Shown here: positions 18,481 through 27,401 of the stretch, piece after piece
Layout: each line of letters opens with the position of its first letter
How positions within the stretch are numbered: the stretch's first letter is position 1
NCBI RefSeq assembly: GCF_014191725.1
Contig: NZ_JACHWZ010000002.1
Location: forward strand, 323,735 to 387,734
Direction of reading: 5' to 3'
Origin: Microbulbifer rhizosphaerae
Lineage (GTDB): Bacteria; Pseudomonadota; Gammaproteobacteria; Pseudomonadales; Cellvibrionaceae
DNA length: 64,000 bases
Notes under the pieces: model-generated
What the model was told of the DNA's origin: nothing
Seen by the model: only the letters and a program-made list of their open reading frames with translations
The model's database searches: none
Program-made: the position numbers and the translations under genes

Positions 18481-20343
18481 GTGACCACAACCCGCACCTA
18501 CATTCTACGTATTCTTGTCTCCACCCTGGCAGTGGCGGGATTTCTGCTGACGCTGTTTATCACCCAGCGCCTGGGCACCGCCGCGGCGTTTCGGAGACTG
18601 CAGTGGGAATCGGGCTTTCAGCTGCAGAACTTCACGGCCTACCTGGAAGGCGCATTGGGCAGATACGAAGCCATTCCCCAGGTGCTTTCCACCAACACCC
18701 TGCTTCAGAACCTGCTGCAAAAGCCGGCCGCCTCGCTACAGAGTGAAGCAAATATCTACCTCCAGGAAGTTGAAGGTATTACCGGCGCATCCGATATTTA
18801 CCTGATGGACCTGAAGGGCGACGTCGTCGCCGCCAGCAACTGGCAAAAACCTACCAGCTTTGTCGGTAAAAACTTTTCCTTTCGCCCCTACTTCACACAG
18901 GCCAAAAACGGTTTTTTCGGCCGCTACTACGCTCTCGGCACCACTTCCGGATTGCGCGGCTATTACTATGCCGCGCCATTAACTGTCGATAATGATGTGA
19001 TAGGGGTCATCGTCACAAAGATAAACATCCAGAACCTGGAAAGGGAATGGCTGCGCGCCGCCAGAGGAGGCAACTTCAAATACTTGGTAATCGACAACAA
19101 CGGGATTATTTTCTTTTCATCCGAACCCGACTGGATATTGCATGCCCTCTACCCGCTAACGGCGGACCAGCGCCGAGAGCTGGCCAAAAATCAGCAGTAT
19201 GCGGGAACGACTATAGGTCAGCTGGACGTAACTGAAGCGCGGCCGACAAGCCTTCCCTCCCGTAAAGGCTCTCAACTGCTCGATTTCGGAAGCCCCCAGG
19301 AGGGAAGGGCCCGCATTCTGGCCCAATCCAAGTCCATGCCCGTAGTCGGCTGGCGGGCCATGACATTGACAACCCTTGAAGAAGTCCGACGCCAGCGCTT
19401 TATCCTGCTCTTGACCGCTGCGGCCTGCTACCTGCTCGTGGTCATGGTATTGCTTTACCTCCGCAAGCGCGCCAAAACCCTCAAGTTGCTGCGCCGTTCC
19501 CGCCACGAGCTGGAGCGCCTGGTCCGCAAACGCACAGAGGCGCTGACAACAACCAACCGGCGCCTGGTTGCCGAAGTGGAGGAGAAGGAAAAGGCGCGGC
19601 TGATGTTAAAGCACGCCCAGGACGAATTGATACAAACCGCCAAGATGGCTGTAATCGGAAGCCTGTCGGCCAGTATCAACCACGAACTCAACCAACCGCT
19701 GGCTGCCCTGCGCAGCTATGCACAGACGGCAGTCACACTCCTCGACCGGGACAACCCTGATAAAGCCCGGGAAAACCTGCTCCAGATCAATGCTCTCAGC
19801 GAGCGTATGGGCAAAATTATTGCGCAGTACAAAGAGTTCTCGCGGAATAGCCCGGGTATGCTCAGCCCCATCGACCTGCGCGAAAGTGTGCGGGGCGCCA
19901 TGACCATTATGCACAGGGCATACCAGAATGCAGGGATCACTTGTCAGCAGCATTTTCATGGCGAACCGCTTATCGTACTCGGGGATATGGTTCGTCTCGA
20001 ACAGGTTATCGTTAATGTCCTGTCGAACGCCATGCAAGCCATGGAAAACCAGGATCAAAAGACGCTCAATATAGATGCCTGGCGTGAGCACGACCGAGTC
20101 ATTATCGAATTCCACGATTCCGGACCCGGCATTATAGCGAGCAACCTGAGCCGCATATTCGAGCCCTTCTTCACCACCAAGAGCGAAGAGCGGGGGCTGG
20201 GCCTGGGATTGTCCATTTCCTACCAGATTATCGAATCCATGCGGGGCGAATTGAGCGCGCGCAACCATCCTGACGGAGGAGCAATTTTCCGTATACAACT
20301 GCCTGCGGCCAAAACCAATAAACAGAGAGGCGAGAATCAATGA
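18481..20343 (+). CDS. dctB: C4-dicarboxylate sensor histidine kinase DctB
   Basis: The 620-residue membrane kinase starts at GTG 18481. It has a transmembrane helix near residues 9-27, a periplasmic double-Cache-like sensor region to about 300, a second helix near 312-328, and a coiled-coil linker. The HisKA box is SASINHELNQPLAALRSY with phospho-acceptor H401. N, G1 and G2 boxes are seen as NVLSNAMQAM, FHDSGPGI and GLGLGLSIS. DctB senses periplasmic dicarboxylates and phosphorylates DctD, whose gene overlaps by four bases (ATGA). Confidence 0.94.
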   Translation: MTTTRTYILRILVSTLAVAGFLLTLFITQRLGTAAAFRRLQWESGFQLQNFTAYLEGALGRYEAIPQVLSTNTLLQNLLQKPAASLQSEANIYLQEVEGITGASDIYLMDLKGDVVAASNWQKPTSFVGKNFSFRPYFTQAKNGFFGRYYALGTTSGLRGYYYAAPLTVDNDVIGVIVTKINIQNLEREWLRAARGGNFKYLVIDNNGIIFFSSEPDWILHALYPLTADQRRELAKNQQYAGTTIGQLDVTEARPTSLPSRKGSQLLDFGSPQEGRARILAQSKSMPVVGWRAMTLTTLEEVRRQRFILLLTAAACYLLVVMVLLYLRKRAKTLKLLRRSRHELERLVRKRTEALTTTNRRLVAEVEEKEKARLMLKHAQDELIQTAKMAVIGSLSASINHELNQPLAALRSYAQTAVTLLDRDNPDKARENLLQINALSERMGKIIAQYKEFSRNSPGMLSPIDLRESVRGAMTIMHRAYQNAGITCQQHFHGEPLIVLGDMVRLEQVIVNVLSNAMQAMENQDQKTLNIDAWREHDRVIIEFHDSGPGIIASNLSRIFEPFFTTKSEERGLGLGLSISYQIIESMRGELSARNHPDGGAIFRIQLPAAKTNKQRGENQ

Positions 20344-21731
20344 ACACAGAGCCCACCACCTCGCCGGGCGGCCCAATCGCCTATGTAGACGATGAGAAGT
20401 ATATCCGCGACGCGGTCAGGCAGCTGTTGGAGCTACACGACTACACGGTGGAAACCTTTGACTCAGCCGAGAAGGTACTGCCGAAACTGGCACCGGAGTG
20501 GCCCGGCATTTTGATCAGCGATATCAATATGCCGGGCATGGACGGCCTCGCGCTGACAGAACACACACTGAAAATCGATCGGGGACTACCGGTGATACTA
20601 CTGACCGGCCACGGTGATATATCCATGGCCGTCAACGCCATCCGTAACGGCGCGTACGATTTTATTGAAAAACCGTTTGATAACGAACACCTGCTGGAAG
20701 TAGTACGCAGGGCGCTGGAAAAGCGCCATCTGACGCTGGAAAACCGTAAACTCAAGGCGGAGGTGGAGAACTTCGCCGCCCCTGGCCCCCGTATTCTCGG
20801 CAATACCCCCGCCATTCGCCAAATGCGGGAACTTATCCACCGGGTACTGGACACCCCCGCCGATATTCTGTTGTTTGGCGATACCGGAACCGGCAAGGAC
20901 CTGGTAGCCCGCTACCTGCACGATCACAGCGCCCGCCGTGACAAAAACTTTGTCGCCATCAACTGCGGTGCCCTGCCAGAAAGTATCATCGAGAGCGAAC
21001 TCTTCGGCTACGAGGCCGGCGCCTTTACCGGCGCCGACAAGCGCCGCATCGGCAAGTTCGAGTACGCCAACGGCGGCACCCTGTTTCTCGATGAAATCGA
21101 GAGTATGCCGCTGACGCTGCAGGTAAAACTGCTCCGCGTTCTGGAAGAGCGTCAGGTTGAGCGCCTGGGAAGCAATCAGCAAATTTCTCTGGATATCCGC
21201 GTCATCGCCGCCACCAAAGAGGATCTACTCGCCCTGAGCGATTCCGGAAAATTCCGTCGTGATCTCTACTACCGCCTCAACCTGGTCACCATCCCCATAC
21301 CGCCACTGCGGGAGCGCAGGGAGGACATTCCACTGCTCTTTCAACACTTCGCCGTGGTCGCATCGGCCCGCCACCACCGTGAGCTGATTCCCCTGAATGC
21401 GGAAAGCATGGCCCGGCTGAAAAGCCAGGAGTGGCCTGGGAATGTGCGTGAATTGCGGAATCTGGCTGAACGGTATGTTCTGCTCGGTGCAGGTGCGCTG
21501 AACAGTGGCGCCTCACCCACAGATTCACAGGAGGATCTGCACGGCCAGCAAACCCTGCAGGAACGCGTCGAACTGTTCGAGTGTTCCGTGATCGAAGAGG
21601 CACTGCGACGCCACCGCGGGTCCATCAAGGACAGCATGGTGAGCCTGGGGCTACCTCGCAAGACGCTGTATGACAAGATGAAAAAATATGGTCTAGAAAG
21701 ACGGGATTTCGTTTCGGATCCTAGAGAGTGA
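20340..21731 (+). CDS. dctD: C4-dicarboxylate response regulator DctD (sigma-54 activator)
   Basis: The 463 residues contain a receiver domain (DDEKYIRDAV, phospho-acceptor D61 in SDINMPGMDG, K in IEKPFD) and an AAA+ domain with Walker A GDTGTGKD. The sigma-54 contact motif GAFTGA and Walker B GGTLFLDEIES are present, with a C-terminal Fis-type helix-turn-helix (RRHRGSIKDSMVSLGLPRKTL, near 425-450). It would activate the -24/-12 promoter at 13719-13735 and hence porin and TRAP expression. Walker A has Asp where Glu is more usual. Confidence 0.95.
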   Translation: MNTEPTTSPGGPIAYVDDEKYIRDAVRQLLELHDYTVETFDSAEKVLPKLAPEWPGILISDINMPGMDGLALTEHTLKIDRGLPVILLTGHGDISMAVNAIRNGAYDFIEKPFDNEHLLEVVRRALEKRHLTLENRKLKAEVENFAAPGPRILGNTPAIRQMRELIHRVLDTPADILLFGDTGTGKDLVARYLHDHSARRDKNFVAINCGALPESIIESELFGYEAGAFTGADKRRIGKFEYANGGTLFLDEIESMPLTLQVKLLRVLEERQVERLGSNQQISLDIRVIAATKEDLLALSDSGKFRRDLYYRLNLVTIPIPPLRERREDIPLLFQHFAVVASARHHRELIPLNAESMARLKSQEWPGNVRELRNLAERYVLLGAGALNSGASPTDSQEDLHGQQTLQERVELFECSVIEEALRRHRGSIKDSMVSLGLPRKTLYDKMKKYGLERRDFVSDPRE

Positions 21732-22216
21732 CAATCAGTCAACTTTTAGCGTGATGGTATTTACCTGACAGCTATTTCGTCTATCGTCTGTTGTTTACGC
21801 CTGAAAAATCCTTTGACTTTGCATGGCGAAAGACACTATTTGAAATGTTGGGACAGCGCACTGCGACAGTGCGCAAAAAGCGGAACGTGGCTCCAAGCGC
21901 TGTGATTAAAATTTTAAGACTCCGATGCTGCGAGCCGTTTATTCGCCTCTTCGAGTCAATTTAGAAATTAAGTATACCGGCCAGGAACTATACGAGTCTC
22001 CTTATAGAACTTGCCGACTCATGGAAGGCTATACTCTCAACGGCTAACGGCAGATCCCTGTCAAGTCTCACCGACAGAGATGGTGGTTTACCTGTGTATT
22101 AATTAAGTATACTGTCTTCGGAATTCGAATCTTCCACTATCCTCGGAATCCCCAATAAAAATGCCCCGGCCCGAAGACCGGAGCTCAATCAGAGCAAGTT
22201 AACTGTCTAATTGAAA
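21732..22216. other. AT-rich intergenic region between convergent dctD and a TonB receptor
   Basis: No gene was found in these 485 bases. They contain a perfect hairpin GCGCACTG-CGA-CAGTGCGC (21856-21874), two direct copies of AATTAAGTATAC (21966-21977 and 22101-22112) and the receptor's terminator. Base composition is clearly more AT-rich than the flanking operon. Confidence 0.6.
22155..22184 (-). terminator. Terminator of the Oar-like TonB receptor
   Basis: On the minus strand CTCCGG-TCTTCG-GGCCGGGG is followed by CATTTTTATT, about 35 bases beyond the receptor stop. Confidence 0.8.
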
Positions 22217-25200
22217 TTAGAAGTTAGCTTGCAGACCCATACGCACGGAGCGGGGGTTCTGCCAAGAGTAAGCAGCTCCGTAGTACTGGTTTAAAGTGCC
22301 CGCATTTCTCTCATAGTGTTCGTTGGTGGACAAAGCCTCCTGAGAATCGAACAGATTAAAAATATCGAGCGATGCGACCATATCAACACCGGAAACCATA
22401 AAACGATAACGTGCCGATGCATCTACGTTGAAAGTCCAGGGCGTTCTGCCTATCTCTCCGCGCGGATAGAAGGAGTACTCGTTTTGCTGAGCCTCACCGT
22501 CGCCATTCAGGTCATTCCAGTGGTAGAAGGTATCACCGTAACTCCCGTAGACATTCGGATCATCACTCGGATAAGCCTTGCCAAATGCAGAAAGCGGACG
22601 GCCACTCGCCAGGGTTGCATTTATCCCCAGAGACAGGTCCTCGGTAAAATCGTAACTACCAAAGAGCTTGAAGACGTGACGACGATCATTGGCCTGGTAA
22701 CCCTCTGCCCCATCCATCAGTGCAGGGAAGTCGAAGTCCTGAGTAATACCCGCGTCAGCCTGATCGATATCTGACTTGACCGCTCCCTCGAAGTTGCCTG
22801 TGCTTCTCGACCAGGTGTAGATAAACTTCCAGTTCATTTTCTCGTCAGAATAGGTCAACTCCGCCTGAATCGCACGATACTCGTTCTTCGCTTCCGGCAA
22901 GCCAATGGTTTCCTTGGAATACTTAGTCAGAGAACCCGAATCTGGTGAACCATCAAACAGCTCGTCTTCTACAACTAGATTTTCTCCATCCCAGTAATAT
23001 CCATCTTTGTACCAGGAAGACGCTTCGCCAGGGTTAACCATCACGCAATACGGCCATGCGTAAGCACCACAGTAGTCATCCAGTGCCGAGGTTACTTCAC
23101 GATAAATACCGCGCACACCGACCAGGAGATTGTCATTTACCGCAGTTTCAAAACCGAGAATTAACTCATCTCGAGCAAAGGGATCAGCTTCCTGCGCCTG
23201 GAAGATATCCTTCTCGGGAATCGTAGACACAGAGCTTACAAACGAGGAGTTGGCCTCAGTACCATTAACTGGGTTTATACCGGTAGGTATGCCGGTTTCC
23301 GGATCTATGCCGTTAAATGTATAGAAGGTAGTAACATCACTAACACCAGAAGCTGCGCGATAGATGGTGTTGTTGGCCATCGGCAAATAGTAGCGGCCCC
23401 AAGTCCCATAGACCTTAGACACACCATCGCCCATGAAGTCCCAGGTAAACCCGAGGCGAGGAGCGATATCAGTATCAAAATCAAACAGCTGCTTTCCGGT
23501 CGTACCTTCACCTTCGAACTGGTCTTTGCGCAGACCAATGCTCACCATCCACTCGTCATTTATCTGCCACTGGTCCTCGATATAGAAAGCGGTCAGATCT
23601 GAGCTAAAGCTGCCTCCCCCAACAAATATCCGGTCACTGACAATATCCATGGCTGCGCCGGTATTGTTGGTGTAAAGAGCGCCACTATCTCCCTGAATGG
23701 AACCACCCGCCTCCAGAGACTGGTATTCCCAGCTATGCCCAGCAACAGGAACAGTGACACGAGTCGATGCACGCTCCTGGATATCGAGACCAGCTTTCAG
23801 CGCGTGATCGCCGAGCACGTAGTTTACGTCTAGACGGTACTGAGTATTTTCATCGAAGTTGTCACCGATCGAGCCGCCGGGACCACAACCTTCCACATCA
23901 GTACCATCAGTAAGAGAACCGCCAACAGTAGGGCAATCCAGATTCAGCGGGTCAGTTGTGTACTCAGTTTCAATCTTTCCCGCCATCGCAGATACAGTCA
24001 GATCATTACCAAAGTAGCCTGTGTAGTTGAGGCTATTAGCCTCACTACCGCGAAGCCGGGTAAAGCCGCCGGTTTCTTCACCGATGGTGCTCGTCTCCGC
24101 GTCATAAGCGAAGACTCTTTCTTCGGCATCATTACGGTCTGAGAATCCGGTGTAACTCAAACGGTGATTCTCGGCGATATCCCAATCGATCTTGGTGCCC
24201 CAGAACATATTATCTGTCCCGGAAGATTCACGGACACGGTAAGTATTCACGCCGTTATAACGCTGAGTACCAGTCGCCTGAGTGAATTTTTGCTCGGAAT
24301 CTCTTGGGTTGACCAGAGCATAGATGAACAGCTTGTCCTGAATGATTGGACCGGACGCGGAAAAGGTATAATCCATCTCGTCAGTCTCAGCAACGCTAGT
24401 GTCGCGAAAGACTGCACCGGTACCACCATCGCCTCTGGATACTTGACCTTCGGATCGCAGGGCGTCCGGACTCCAGTTCATGGTAGCGCCGAACTCCCAG
24501 GTATTGCCGCCGCTTTTGGTAACGGAGTTAATTACACCACCAGTGGTGCGACCGAACTCTGCCGAGTAGCCGCCAGTCTTAACCTGGAATTCCTTATAGA
24601 ATTCAAACGGCACAGAGCTGCAACCAAGCCCCTGACGAGTATTGGTCACTTCCAGGCCGTTGATATAACAGGAGTTTTCAGCAATTGAGGCGCCACCGAA
24701 TGATGCGAACGAAGCGGTATTACCGGAGCCAAAATCGGAATCCCCCAGAACCACACCGGGAGCGAGAAGGGATACCGCGGTAAGGTTGCGGGCCACCGGC
24801 ATCGCGTCGATTTGTGTTTCGCCTATCACCAAGCCAGAGTCCATGGTGTAGGTGTCAACGGAGGTAATCAATTGGCCTTCTACGACCACTTCTTCGATAT
24901 TGCCAGCCATATCGAAGTCGGCATTAGCATTGGATCCGAGGGCTACGCGAACAATGCGCTGTGCAACGGTTACACCGTCTTTTACGACGACCACTTCATA
25001 GCTGCCAATTGGCAGTCCTGCCAGGCGGAAGCTTTTGTCCGCGGTGGTTTCAATGGTACGAGATGTCCCAGTATCTACATTGGTAGCCGTTACGGTATAT
25101 GACCCACTGGCATCACCCTCAACAGCGTGGATTGTGCCCACAATATTTGAGCTCGTGTTACCTGCGGCAAACGCCGGGGCAGAGAGCCCTATCGATGCTG

Positions 25201-25246
25201 CCATTACGGAAGCTGCGAGAATGCTTTTCCGGAAGTTATTATTCAT
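22217..25246 (-). CDS. TonB-dependent receptor with N-terminal carboxypeptidase-like regulatory domain (Oar-like)
   Basis: The ATG at 25244-25246 (MNNNFRKSILAAS) follows GAGGGT and gives 1009 residues with a signal peptide ending SAPAFA. Next comes a carboxypeptidase-regulatory-like beta domain (about 30-110, IVGTIHAVEGDASGSYTVT), a plug (PVARNLTAVSLLAPGVVLGDS, YINGLEVTNTRQGLG, GGVINSVTKSGGN), and a barrel ending in Phe (MGLQANF). Oar-type receptors import peptides, oligosaccharides or secreted protein factors in an ExbBD-TonB-dependent way; the substrate cannot be read here. The gene looks more AT-rich than its neighbours. It is monocistronic. Confidence 0.92.
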   Translation of the reverse strand: MNNNFRKSILAASVMAASIGLSAPAFAAGNTSSNIVGTIHAVEGDASGSYTVTATNVDTGTSRTIETTADKSFRLAGLPIGSYEVVVVKDGVTVAQRIVRVALGSNANADFDMAGNIEEVVVEGQLITSVDTYTMDSGLVIGETQIDAMPVARNLTAVSLLAPGVVLGDSDFGSGNTASFASFGGASIAENSCYINGLEVTNTRQGLGCSSVPFEFYKEFQVKTGGYSAEFGRTTGGVINSVTKSGGNTWEFGATMNWSPDALRSEGQVSRGDGGTGAVFRDTSVAETDEMDYTFSASGPIIQDKLFIYALVNPRDSEQKFTQATGTQRYNGVNTYRVRESSGTDNMFWGTKIDWDIAENHRLSYTGFSDRNDAEERVFAYDAETSTIGEETGGFTRLRGSEANSLNYTGYFGNDLTVSAMAGKIETEYTTDPLNLDCPTVGGSLTDGTDVEGCGPGGSIGDNFDENTQYRLDVNYVLGDHALKAGLDIQERASTRVTVPVAGHSWEYQSLEAGGSIQGDSGALYTNNTGAAMDIVSDRIFVGGGSFSSDLTAFYIEDQWQINDEWMVSIGLRKDQFEGEGTTGKQLFDFDTDIAPRLGFTWDFMGDGVSKVYGTWGRYYLPMANNTIYRAASGVSDVTTFYTFNGIDPETGIPTGINPVNGTEANSSFVSSVSTIPEKDIFQAQEADPFARDELILGFETAVNDNLLVGVRGIYREVTSALDDYCGAYAWPYCVMVNPGEASSWYKDGYYWDGENLVVEDELFDGSPDSGSLTKYSKETIGLPEAKNEYRAIQAELTYSDEKMNWKFIYTWSRSTGNFEGAVKSDIDQADAGITQDFDFPALMDGAEGYQANDRRHVFKLFGSYDFTEDLSLGINATLASGRPLSAFGKAYPSDDPNVYGSYGDTFYHWNDLNGDGEAQQNEYSFYPRGEIGRTPWTFNVDASARYRFMVSGVDMVASLDIFNLFDSQEALSTNEHYERNAGTLNQYYGAAYSWQNPRSVRMGLQANF

Positions 25247-25575
25247 TTCAAACCCTCTATTGATCGGTAGATCGTTGGTTTTCATTATTAGGTAAATGGC
25301 CGCCCCCAGCGGCCAGTATCGCCCCAACACATAGAGATTGACGAACCAACCACTCAACCCATCACAAGAAAATGTGACTTCTGCCGCATTTAAAAAATTT
25401 AATTCATCTATCGGCATCCAAATCAGCTTTTGTTTAGAAATTAAACTATTCAAAGCCTAGATTACGACGAGAAGCCATTCCGTCAACTTCAACCTAATAA
25501 TCCGGTTTACACAGATACAAGACTGACAATGCTATGCTCTCATCCCAAAGCACCGACAATAGAGGAGCAAACACC
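25247..25575. other. Divergent promoter region between the Oar-like receptor and a redoxin gene
   Basis: No coding frame is supported. A GGCCGC-CCCCA-GCGGCC hairpin (25298-25314) lies in the 5' leader of the receptor mRNA. Closer to the redoxin the sequence is AT-rich and could hold promoters, but no convincing -35/-10 pair was identified. Confidence 0.45.
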
Positions 25576-26124
25576 ATGGCCCTAACTCCCTCCACCATGA
25601 TTCCTCTCGGCAGTCCCATGCCCAACTTCTCCCTTCCGGACCCGGCAAGAAACATTCATGACAGTCAGGACTTTCCTGAACAACCTGTACTGGTCGTCTT
25701 CATCTGCAATCATTGCCCCTACGTAAAACACATAGCCCCCGCCCTGTCCGAATTTGCACGGGAGTACCGCGAGGCAGGATTGAGTATCGTGGCAATCAAC
25801 AGCAATGACTTCGCAAACTATCCGGATGACAGCCCGGAGAAAATGCAGGAGGAAATCGCCGCACGAGGTTATGTATTCCCCTATCTGGTAGACGAAACCC
25901 AGGAGGTGGCACGGGCGTTCGATGCGGCCTGTACGCCGGATTTCTTTTTATTCGATAAGAATAGAAAACTGGTGTACCGGGGACAATTCGACGACAGCCG
26001 GCCGGGCAACAATGAGCCGGTCAATGGGCGGGATCTGCGTGCGGCGGTGGATGCGGTGCTGGCGGGGGAGCGGCCGGCTGAGGATCAGGTTCCTTCGATG
26101 GGCTGCAATATCAAGTGGAAATGA
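25576..26124 (+). CDS. Thioredoxin-like / AhpC-TSA family redoxin
   Basis: The ATG at 25576 follows AGAGGAG and gives 182 residues without a signal peptide. The core is a peroxiredoxin/thioredoxin fold: MPNFSLPDPARN, then VVFICNHCPYVKHIAPALSEF with a C-x-x-C (CNHC) followed by PYVK. VAINSNDFANYPDDSPEKM, VPYLVDETQ-like sequence, TPDFFLFDKN and CNIKWK at the C-terminus are typical of the PRX-like cytosolic subgroup. It probably reduces disulfides or peroxides; the natural substrate is unknown. A REP follows 3 bp after the stop. Confidence 0.88.
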   Translation: MALTPSTMIPLGSPMPNFSLPDPARNIHDSQDFPEQPVLVVFICNHCPYVKHIAPALSEFAREYREAGLSIVAINSNDFANYPDDSPEKMQEEIAARGYVFPYLVDETQEVARAFDAACTPDFFLFDKNRKLVYRGQFDDSRPGNNEPVNGRDLRAAVDAVLAGERPAEDQVPSMGCNIKWK

Positions 26125-26127
26125 TTG

Positions 26128-26221
26128 TGTAGGAGCGGCCCATGGCCGCGATCGGGGGGGGTGGTGCCGGCTGCAAGCCTGATCGCGGCCATGGGCGGAT
26201 GGCCGCCCCGCCGCTCCTACA
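26128..26221. repeat. REP/REPIN-like palindrome, family A copy 5 (with arm insertion)
   Basis: The left arm is TGTAGGAGCGGCCCATGGCC. The right arm carries an extra block GGCGGATGGCCGCCCCGCC before CGCTCCTACA. The same block, inverted, occurs in the left arm of the copy at 51604-51692. Confidence 0.85.
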
Positions 26222-26237
26222 AGGGACGGGCAGAGGA

Positions 26238-26939
26238 TTACCGACGCAGGAATTCGATCATCCACCTGGCCACGGCGCTCTCGTGAATATCGTTTTGCAG
26301 CGAGGTCTTGCCCTTTTCCACCGTTTCGTCGCCGAATACCTCGCGGCGCAGTTCCATCAGGCTCTTGGAGTAAGGCTTGGTGAATTCCGGGTGGGCCTGG
26401 AAGGTGAGCATATGCTCGTCCACCTGGACCATGGCGTAGGGACAGAAGTCGCTGGAGGCCAGCACCTTGGCGCCCGGGGGGAGTTCCTCCACCTGGTCCT
26501 GGTGGGTCACCAGCAGGCTGAAGCTGTCCTGCGGCTCGGACATCCACGACGGGGTTTCCTGCATTTCATAGCTGTGTACACCGATGCCCCAGCCCTTGTC
26601 GGACTTGCGGGTCTTGCCGCCCAGGGCGTGGGCGATCAGCTGGTGGCCGAAACAGATGCCGATGGTGGGCTTTTTGGCGTCGCGCAGCTTGCGCACGAAG
26701 TCCATCAACGGCGGAATCCAGGGCTTGTCCTCGTAGACGCCGGCCTTGCTGCCGGTGATCAGGTAGGCGTCCACTTCGTCGATATCCTCCGGGTAGTGGC
26801 CGCGCTGTACTTCGTAGGTCACAAATTCCAGGTCCGGGTCCTGGGCGCGCAGCAACTCGGCGAACATTTCCGGGTACTCCCCGAATTCGCCCACCAGTTC
26901 CTTGCGCACGTCGTCGGTTTTCAATACACCAATTTTCAT
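26238..26939 (-). CDS. Class I glutamine amidotransferase-like protein
   Basis: The ATG at 26937-26939 (MKIGVLKTDDVRKEL) gives 233 residues of a stand-alone GATase fold. The nucleophile elbow is GICFGHQLIAHALGG, and DAYLITGSKAGVYEDKPWI and FQAHPEFT (catalytic His) are present. Related proteins resemble GuaA amidotransferase domains; the acceptor is unknown. A 286-bp MITE-like element ends 30 bases upstream of the start codon and may supply or disrupt its promoter. Confidence 0.87.
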   Translation of the reverse strand: MKIGVLKTDDVRKELVGEFGEYPEMFAELLRAQDPDLEFVTYEVQRGHYPEDIDEVDAYLITGSKAGVYEDKPWIPPLMDFVRKLRDAKKPTIGICFGHQLIAHALGGKTRKSDKGWGIGVHSYEMQETPSWMSEPQDSFSLLVTHQDQVEELPPGAKVLASSDFCPYAMVQVDEHMLTFQAHPEFTKPYSKSLMELRREVFGDETVEKGKTSLQNDIHESAVARWMIEFLRR

Positions 26940-26968
26940 TATCACACCGCTGGTTTGACTGCTGAGTC

Positions 26969-27254
26969 CTAGTGTCCTGTATGGAACTAAATAGTGATAC
27001 CAGCGGGCCGCTAAGCGGCCAGATGCAAGGCGCACTTGCGCCGGCGTAGTCATTCTACGTCAAGCAAGTACAACGCCGCAGATGGCTGCTTAGCGGCCCG
27101 CCCGAAGGGAGCCCCCCCTCTTCACCTGGTAGAGAGGGCCCACAGTGGCGTTGCAGCTCTTGAAAATGGAATGACCATTCCCTGCGAGCTGCGCCTAACT
27201 GTGGGCAATCTGGGGGGCTCTGGTATCACTATTTAGTTCCATACAGGACACTAG
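26969..27254. mobile_element. MITE-like non-coding element with 35-bp terminal inverted repeats
   Basis: Positions 26969-27003 and 27220-27254 are exact inverted copies of each other, beginning CTAGTGTCCTGTATGGAACT. Inside are nested inverted pairs: GCGGGCCGCTAAGCGGCC with GGCTGCTTAGCGGCCCGC (one mismatch), GCCCACAGT with ACTGTGGGC, GCAGCTC with GAGCTGC, and GGGAGCCCCCC with GGGGGGCTC. No open frame of substance is present. CTAG at each edge is compatible with an IS5-type YTAR target, an inference. Confidence 0.85.
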
Positions 27255-27361
27255 ATTATGACATATCCCCGGCGATATTTTCCTGTCGTGTTTTCTTCTC
27301 TCGGGACGGACAGATGGGATCGCAAGCCGGACGGTTACGCGGTGAAAGGCCGTTCAGAATC

Positions 27362-27384
27362 AAAAAGGGGGCGCCTCGCGCCCC
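27362..27384 (-). terminator. Terminator of the aldehyde dehydrogenase gene
   Basis: On the minus strand GGGGCGC-GAG-GCGCCCC is followed by CTTTTT, 17 bases beyond the stop codon. Confidence 0.88.
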
Positions 27385-27401
27385 AGTGAAAACAAAACCG
27401 A

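Noticed and set aside
21856..21874. dctD terminator
   Set aside because: The hairpin is perfect but is followed by AAAAAG on the plus strand, not a T-run, and lies more than 120 bases after the stop.
27003..27220. Coding frames inside the 286-bp element
   Set aside because: They are short, interrupted and dominated by palindromic sequence; the element is better explained as non-coding.
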